From Bacteroidota bacterium (GTDB lineage: Bacteria; Bacteroidota; Bacteroidia; Chitinophagales; Chitinophagaceae), in the NCBI GenBank assembly GCA_023391315.1, contig JAEWBD010000446.1, positions 1 to 18,743 on the forward strand: 18,743 bases of DNA, given 5' to 3'. Within the stretch, counting starts at the first letter, position 1. Each line of letters begins with the position of its first letter. Below, piece after piece: positions 15,235-18,743 of this stretch. Under the pieces are notes generated by a model that was given only the letters and a program-made list of their open reading frames with translations, was not told the origin of the DNA and searched no databases. The translations under genes and the position numbers were made by a program.

Positions 15235-15942
15235 ATGCATCGAACAATAACCGATAATTTAAATATGCAATACGATGAAATACATGAAAATAAAACTTCA
15301 GTCAGCATTCCTCTTGATGGCTTTTCTCTCAACGCTTATTTATATCTACCTAAACAGCCGGCTGCATTAGTAATCTTTTCACATGGCAGCGGCAGTAGCC
15401 GTTTTAGCCAGAGGAATAATTATGTTGCTGAAATATTGTACAGAAATAACATTGCGGCATTGCTGGCTGATTTACTTACGCCAAAAGAAGATGTGACCAT
15501 TCAGAACCGTTTTAATATTTCCCTGCTTACAGAGAGATTGAAGCAATTAACGCATTGGGCAGTACTGCATCCGCAATTAAAAAAATTACCTGTTGGTTAT
15601 TTTGGCGCAAGCACCGGCGCTGCTTCAGCGATTAATGCGGCTGCCGGTTTCGGTGACGAAATTAAGGCCCTTGTAAGCCGCGGCGGCAGGCCTGATCTTG
15701 CTACTGAGAATGCTTTGACATCACTTAAATGCCCAACACTTTTAATAATTGGTTCCCTGGACAATGAAGTGATTAAACTAAACCAAAAGGCTTTTCAGAA
15801 AATGAAATGCACCAGGCATATTGAAATAGTACAGGGAGCTTCGCATCTGTTTGAAGAAAAAGGTAAGCTTCATATTGTATCGGAACTTGCAGAAGACTGG
15901 TTTGAAAAATATCTCGTTAAGCCTTTTGTTGCGAGGCTGTGA
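15235..15942 (+). CDS. Alpha/beta hydrolase (dienelactone hydrolase-like)
   Basis: This is a serine hydrolase of unknown substrate. The 235-aa protein shows the full triad on the alpha/beta hydrolase fold: nucleophile elbow GASTG with S126, acid D176 in IIGSLDNE, and H204 in GASHLFEE. The oxyanion strand is ALVIFSHGSGSSR near residues 44-56. The family is commonly found next to, or fused with, phosphoribosyltransferases of the type encoded 18 bp downstream, so the two are an operon. The start at 15235 is the first ATG; Met11 (15265) is an alternative that still keeps the first strand (SVSIPLDGFSLNAYLYLP). A divergent FNR-like site is upstream. Carboxylesterase or lipase activity is possible, but no substrate can be read from the sequence. 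Confidence 0.9.
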   Translation: MHRTITDNLNMQYDEIHENKTSVSIPLDGFSLNAYLYLPKQPAALVIFSHGSGSSRFSQRNNYVAEILYRNNIAALLADLLTPKEDVTIQNRFNISLLTERLKQLTHWAVLHPQLKKLPVGYFGASTGAASAINAAAGFGDEIKALVSRGGRPDLATENALTSLKCPTLLIIGSLDNEVIKLNQKAFQKMKCTRHIEIVQGASHLFEEKGKLHIVSELAEDWFEKYLVKPFVARL

Positions 15943-15960
15943 ATATAAACGTATCTAATT

Positions 15961-16593
15961 ATGCTTTTCCTTAATCGCTATGATGCTGCCATGAAACTGG
16001 CGCAGCTTCTTGAAAAATATAAAAATGAAGAAGGGGTGATACTGGCGGTGCCGCGAGGCGGTGTTCCGATAGGCTATTACCTTGCAAAGCATCTTGGTTT
16101 TCCGCTGGATTTATTGATGACAAAAAAAATCGGCTATCCCGGCAATGAGGAATTTGCCATTGGTGCAGTTGGACTGGAAGGCAGTATTATAGAAAACAAG
16201 TATAACATACCGCAATATTATATTGAACGTGAAGTAAACCGGATCCGCAAGTCGCTTGCAGAACGCTACAAAAGATTTATGGGTGGTAAAGGGCCGCTTG
16301 ATATAAAGAATAAAATTGTAATTATTGTGGACGATGGTATTGCAACAGGCAAAACAATTCTGGTAACATTGAAACTATTACGCGCTGGAAATCCAAAGAA
16401 ATTAGTGGTTGCCGTGCCCGTATCTTCTGTTGAGGCAGCCAAACGTATATCGGAAGAAGCGGATGAATTTATCAGCCTGTACACCCCCGAACCGTTTTAC
16501 GGGGTAGGAGGGTTTTATAAAGATTTCAGCCAGATAAGCGATGAAGAAGTGATGCTGCTGTTGAAAGAATTAAACGGCGGGAAGGCGGCCTGA
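15961..16593 (+). CDS. Type I phosphoribosyltransferase-family protein
   Basis: These enzymes transfer ribose-5-phosphate from PRPP to a base, but members of this subgroup have no assigned acceptor. The 210-aa protein has the PRPP loop IVIIVDDGIATGKT (D124, D125, then G-x-x-T-G-K-T to T132), the N-terminal strand-loop EGVILAVPRGGVPIGYYLAK, and the subgroup-specific segment MTKKIGYPGNEEFAIGAVG. The C terminus ends in a short hood (YTPEPFYGVGGFYKDFSQIS), typical of the Rv2030c N-terminal domain type. It follows the hydrolase by 18 bp and precedes a USP by 77 bp. The association of this domain with erythromycin-esterase and alpha/beta-hydrolase partners in fusions suggests a shared, still unknown, pathway. 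Confidence 0.93.
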   Translation: MLFLNRYDAAMKLAQLLEKYKNEEGVILAVPRGGVPIGYYLAKHLGFPLDLLMTKKIGYPGNEEFAIGAVGLEGSIIENKYNIPQYYIEREVNRIRKSLAERYKRFMGGKGPLDIKNKIVIIVDDGIATGKTILVTLKLLRAGNPKKLVVAVPVSSVEAAKRISEEADEFISLYTPEPFYGVGGFYKDFSQISDEEVMLLLKELNGGKAA

Positions 16594-16643
16594 TGTTTTA
16601 ATGACCATGAAAATTTCTGTAAAGCTGCCTGCTGAGTTGCATT

Positions 16644-16651
16644 TATGTTTC
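16644..16651 (+). promoter_or_regulatory. Candidate -7 element for the second USP gene
   Basis: TATGTTTC matches 5 of 6 fixed positions of TAnnTTTG, 19 bp before the USP start codon. A half-palindrome TGAAAATTTCTG (16608-16619) lies with its centre 30.5 bp upstream: one TGA arm is intact and the other is degenerate. The gene may be expressed both from here and by read-through from the phosphoribosyltransferase. Confidence 0.38.
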
Positions 16652-16670
16652 ATATCATTAAAACCTTTTT

Positions 16671-17507
16671 ATGTTGAACATAGTTGTAGCAATTGATGTG
16701 CTTTATCCTGCTGCCGATGCAATTAATTGCGCCTGCTATTTTGCGCAGGTTGCTCAATCCAGGCTCACCGGCATTATGCTTGAAAACCTCGACTATGCTT
16801 TTAAGCCCGTTGTAAAAAGCCTGAATAATCAACCATATATTGAAACAGTTTTAACTACTGATATCCCTTCAAATAACGACAGGCGAAAAGCCTGTGAAAT
16901 GGCAACCGTATTGTTTAATGAAACCTATAAAGTCAAAAATATCCTGCATACCATGCATGTTGACTACGGCATGCCTGCAAAGGAGCTAATAACCGAAAGC
17001 CGCTTTACAGATGTAATGATAGCCGATGCCCGCATGTCGTTTTCCAAAAAAACAACGGGTGAACCATCAAGATTTATAAAAGATATTCTTGCAGAAAGTG
17101 AATGCCCTGTCATCCTGAGCAATGCAGGTTTTAAAACAATAGACGAAATAATTTTCGCTTATGATGGATCTGCTTCTTCAATGTTTGCCATGAAACAGTT
17201 TACCTACCTATTTTCTGCACTGAAAGAAAAAAAAATACAATTGTTTGAAGTAAATAAACATGCACATACAGTAAAGTACCAGCATGAAATAAAATTATGG
17301 TTGCACAATCATTATGTTTCTGTTGAAACAAAGGTAAAAGAAGGCAGCACCAGCGATGCATTGTTTGCATACCTGCTCACCAGGGAAAACAGTATGGTTG
17401 TAATGGGTGCTTATGGGCGCGACTGGCTTTCGAGGTTATTTCATAAAAGCAGCGCGGATGTAATTATCGAGGGCTTAAACATGCCTGTATTCATTGCACA
17501 CGGCTAA
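16671..17507 (+). CDS. Tandem-domain universal stress protein (UspA family), second copy
   Basis: This 278-aa two-domain USP is related to the minus-strand copy at 12841. The N-terminal half begins MLNIVVAIDVLYPAADAINC and retains little of a nucleotide site. The C-terminal half has EIIFAYDGSASSMFAMKQFT and the loop MGAYGRDWLSRLFHKSSADV. Here the first two glycines of the G-x2-G-x9-G(S/T) motif are kept (G246 and the Gly three residues later), and only the last is replaced by Lys-Ser. It may therefore bind ATP where the other copy may not. The protein ends VFIAHG. It follows the phosphoribosyltransferase by 77 bp and probably belongs to the same transcription unit, with a possible promoter of its own at 16644. 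Confidence 0.92.
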   Translation: MLNIVVAIDVLYPAADAINCACYFAQVAQSRLTGIMLENLDYAFKPVVKSLNNQPYIETVLTTDIPSNNDRRKACEMATVLFNETYKVKNILHTMHVDYGMPAKELITESRFTDVMIADARMSFSKKTTGEPSRFIKDILAESECPVILSNAGFKTIDEIIFAYDGSASSMFAMKQFTYLFSALKEKKIQLFEVNKHAHTVKYQHEIKLWLHNHYVSVETKVKEGSTSDALFAYLLTRENSMVVMGAYGRDWLSRLFHKSSADVIIEGLNMPVFIAHG

Positions 17508-17600
17508 TAAGCTTTCCGGGTGGTTAAAACCTGTTATTAGAATGAAACCGGGCATGGTATTTTTCATATACAAGGGGGCGTGTAAATATCGAGGTTCCAT

Positions 17601-17658
17601 TTAAACTATACGTTTAATCATTTTTCGGGAAATGGGTCTGTAACAATGATATATATTA
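17601..17658. promoter_or_regulatory. Inverted repeat and degenerate FNR-like site before the membrane protein gene
   Basis: TTAAAC-TATAC-GTTTAA (17601-17617) is a perfect 6-bp inverted repeat around a 5-bp centre. Further on, ATGATATATATTAT (17646-17659) keeps one TGA arm and has TTA in place of TCA, so it is a one-mismatch relative of the palindromes elsewhere. Both lie in the 216-bp gap after the USP gene. No clear -7 element was found. Confidence 0.3.
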
Positions 17659-17723
17659 TGAGCAGATATGCCGGAAGTCATTCTTTTTACAGATTGTAAA
17701 AATTATTCTTACATAAAAATTAT

Positions 17724-18263
17724 ATGCAGATTTTTTTCTCAGTTTTCTGGTGGATCTATTTTTTTATTTTTTTCTCAGGCTATCCTTTATTGTATGGCTT
17801 ATTTTACTTAATAAGTAAAAACAAGAATTTACACCCGGTAGTAGCTGAAAAAATTTTCCCTTTGCTGCCAATAACATATGCGTTTGTTTCAACCTTCTTC
17901 TGGATATTCACTTTGTGCACCGGCAAAATGCAGCTTGTTATTGAAAAGATTGCCGTATTGGCGCCGGCCGTTTCAATCATTTTTTACAGTTTATCTGCTT
18001 TATTATTTTGGTTATCCCGCTTCCGGCAAAAAACTTATATAAGTTTTTTACATAGCCTGCCACTTTTCCTGATCCCATTTTTGAATATGCTGTTTAAATC
18101 GTACGGGCATAAAGCTATACCGGATAATTATGGTATTAACTTGTTGCGCATATACACTGCCGGGTTCATAATTTACATAACTGCTATAAGTTTTTTATTA
18201 GCTGTAAAATGGTTGTTGTCAAAGATGGTTCTCTTAAAACATGATAAGAAGGTTTTGCATTAA
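17724..18263 (+). CDS. Hypothetical five-helix integral membrane protein
   Basis: I do not recognise the family. The 179-aa protein is very hydrophobic, with about five membrane helices: FFSVFWWIYFFIFFSGYPLL (about residues 4-23), ILPI-like segment LLPITYAFVSTFFWIFTLC (47-65), IAVLAPAVSIIFYSLSALLF (76-95), SFLHSLPLFLIPFLNMLF (107-124) and IYTAGFIIYITAISFLLAV (143-161). It ends in a basic tail (SKMVLLKHDKKVLH). There is no signal peptidase site and no catalytic motif. Codon and base use match the neighbours. It lies between a USP and an alcohol dehydrogenase gene, with more than 200 bp of spacer on each side, so it is probably transcribed alone. Confidence 0.75.
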   Translation: MQIFFSVFWWIYFFIFFSGYPLLYGLFYLISKNKNLHPVVAEKIFPLLPITYAFVSTFFWIFTLCTGKMQLVIEKIAVLAPAVSIIFYSLSALLFWLSRFRQKTYISFLHSLPLFLIPFLNMLFKSYGHKAIPDNYGINLLRIYTAGFIIYITAISFLLAVKWLLSKMVLLKHDKKVLH

Positions 18264-18624
18264 GTTCTCCCGTTTATTGTTTGGCTATAAAAGGGATTAT
18301 ATAATTTTCAGTTGTGCCTGAAATTAACTGGCGCTGCTATTCCTTAATGGCAAGGCGCATATGTTGCGGATCATCCCGGCTGAGCGATCTTAAAAAATTA
18401 CCTGCCGATACTGTCGCGATAAAAAGGTGTTCATAGCGCTCATTTTAATTACAAGATACCCTGAACATCAGCTTTAATTTATGATCCGAAGAAAACTATA
18501 AGATGAATTTTGTCAGGTGTGAATAATAGCAGGCAAAGTTCGAACTTTGTGAAATGGATATGAGATATCTTAATTGTGTGCGGTAAATTAGCTATGTACT
18601 TTTTTACAATATAAATTTCTGCCG
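18264..18624. other. 361-bp spacer before the alcohol dehydrogenase gene
   Basis: No intact gene is seen. On the minus strand a 35-codon open stretch (18444 down to a TAG at 18337-18339) reads like the C terminus of a protein (RYEHLFIATVSAGNFLRSL) but has no start codon. It is in a locally GC-richer block. The right part holds an FNR-like palindrome and a perfect 16-bp palindrome, described separately. Confidence 0.5.
18504..18549 (+). promoter_or_regulatory. FNR-like site and 16-bp palindrome upstream of the alcohol dehydrogenase
   Basis: TGAATTTTGTCA (18504-18515) has the TGA-N6-TCA core. CAAAGTTCGAACTTTG (18534-18549) is a perfect 16-bp palindrome whose right half, GAACTTTG, matches 5 of 6 -7 positions. 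The distance from the first site's centre to that element is 32.5 bp, slightly longer than at other promoters. The palindrome could be an operator placed over the promoter core, 76 bp before the start codon. Confidence 0.45.
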
Positions 18625-18743
18625 ATGCAACTTCCATCTACTATGCAGGCAATGGTGCTCGAACAACAAAGGCAACCGCTGGTTTTAAAAACATTGCCCA
18701 TCCCTCAACCATTAGATAAACAAGTGCTTGTAAAAATTATTGC
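18625..18743 (+). CDS. Zinc-dependent alcohol dehydrogenase, 3'-truncated
   Basis: Only the first 39 codons are inside the window. They read MQLPSTMQAMVLEQQRQPLV and then LPIPQPLDKQVLVKII, the beginning of the GroES-like catalytic domain of the medium-chain dehydrogenase/reductase family (pattern 'MkAmvl..pg.pl.l.e.p.P.p...evlVkv.A'). The zinc-binding Cys/His residues and the Rossmann fold lie beyond the edge, so substrate and zinc content cannot be confirmed. Met7 is an alternative start. Enzymes of this type regenerate NAD+ in fermentation, which would suit low-oxygen growth, and the promoter region carries an FNR-like palindrome. Confidence 0.82.
   Translation, partial: MQLPSTMQAMVLEQQRQPLVLKTLPIPQPLDKQVLVKII

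Noticed and set aside
17542..17604. A 20-codon + strand frame after the second USP gene.
   Set aside because: Too short and without any supporting signal.
18347..18436. A 29-codon + strand frame opposite the possible gene remnant.
   Set aside because: Short, rich in Cys and Arg without a motif, and overlaps a more protein-like frame on the other strand.
1..18743. Search for tRNA, rRNA, CRISPR arrays, insertion sequences, integrases and phage genes.
   Set aside because: None was seen: no repeat-spacer pattern, no terminal inverted repeats with a transposase, and no recognisable RNA gene.

Overview
The window looks like chromosomal DNA of a Bacteroidota bacterium, probably of the Chitinophagaceae type. 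The evidence is a type IX secretion (T9SS) C-terminal sorting domain on a tail-fibre-like protein, AT-rich spacers, weak or absent Shine-Dalgarno sequences, and -7 promoter elements of the TAnnTTTG type. No tRNA, rRNA, CRISPR array, transposase or integrase was seen.

Almost every gene is of a stress, dormancy or energy-limitation type. Left block (1-6542): the 3' end of a small heat-shock protein gene with a strong terminator, an exported L,D-transpeptidase, then a tight minus-strand operon ppsA (PEP synthase) - CHAD protein - pfkB, preceded upstream by a second, divergent small heat-shock-like protein. Middle block (6661-11571): a secreted S74/T9SS protein broken by a frameshift, a small ORF, a stand-alone LytTR regulator, a 53-residue membrane protein gene on the minus strand, and a DUF1003 plus YdjM-like membrane hydrolase pair. 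Right block (11547-18743): a phospholipase D/cardiolipin-synthase-like protein, two tandem-domain universal stress proteins, an erythromycin-esterase-like protein divergent from an alpha/beta hydrolase and a phosphoribosyltransferase, a five-helix membrane protein, and the start of a zinc alcohol dehydrogenase.

The gene set matches the Mycobacterium tuberculosis DosR dormancy locus: USP, pfkB, a fused phosphoribosyltransferase/erythromycin-esterase protein, and the hspX small heat-shock protein. Here the fused protein is two separate genes, and PEP synthase, CHAD, cardiolipin synthase, L,D-transpeptidase and alcohol dehydrogenase are added.

The most interesting signal is a recurrent FNR/CRP-like palindrome, TGA-N6-TCA, in the spacers upstream of most of these genes. 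At four promoters its centre lies 28.5-29.5 bp from a -7-like element, which is the geometry of a class II activator site. At two others the distance is 51.5 bp, two helical turns further. I read the window as one hypoxia/stationary-phase stress regulon under a CRP/FNR-family regulator that is not encoded here. The regulon is inference; the palindromes and spacings are read directly from the sequence.
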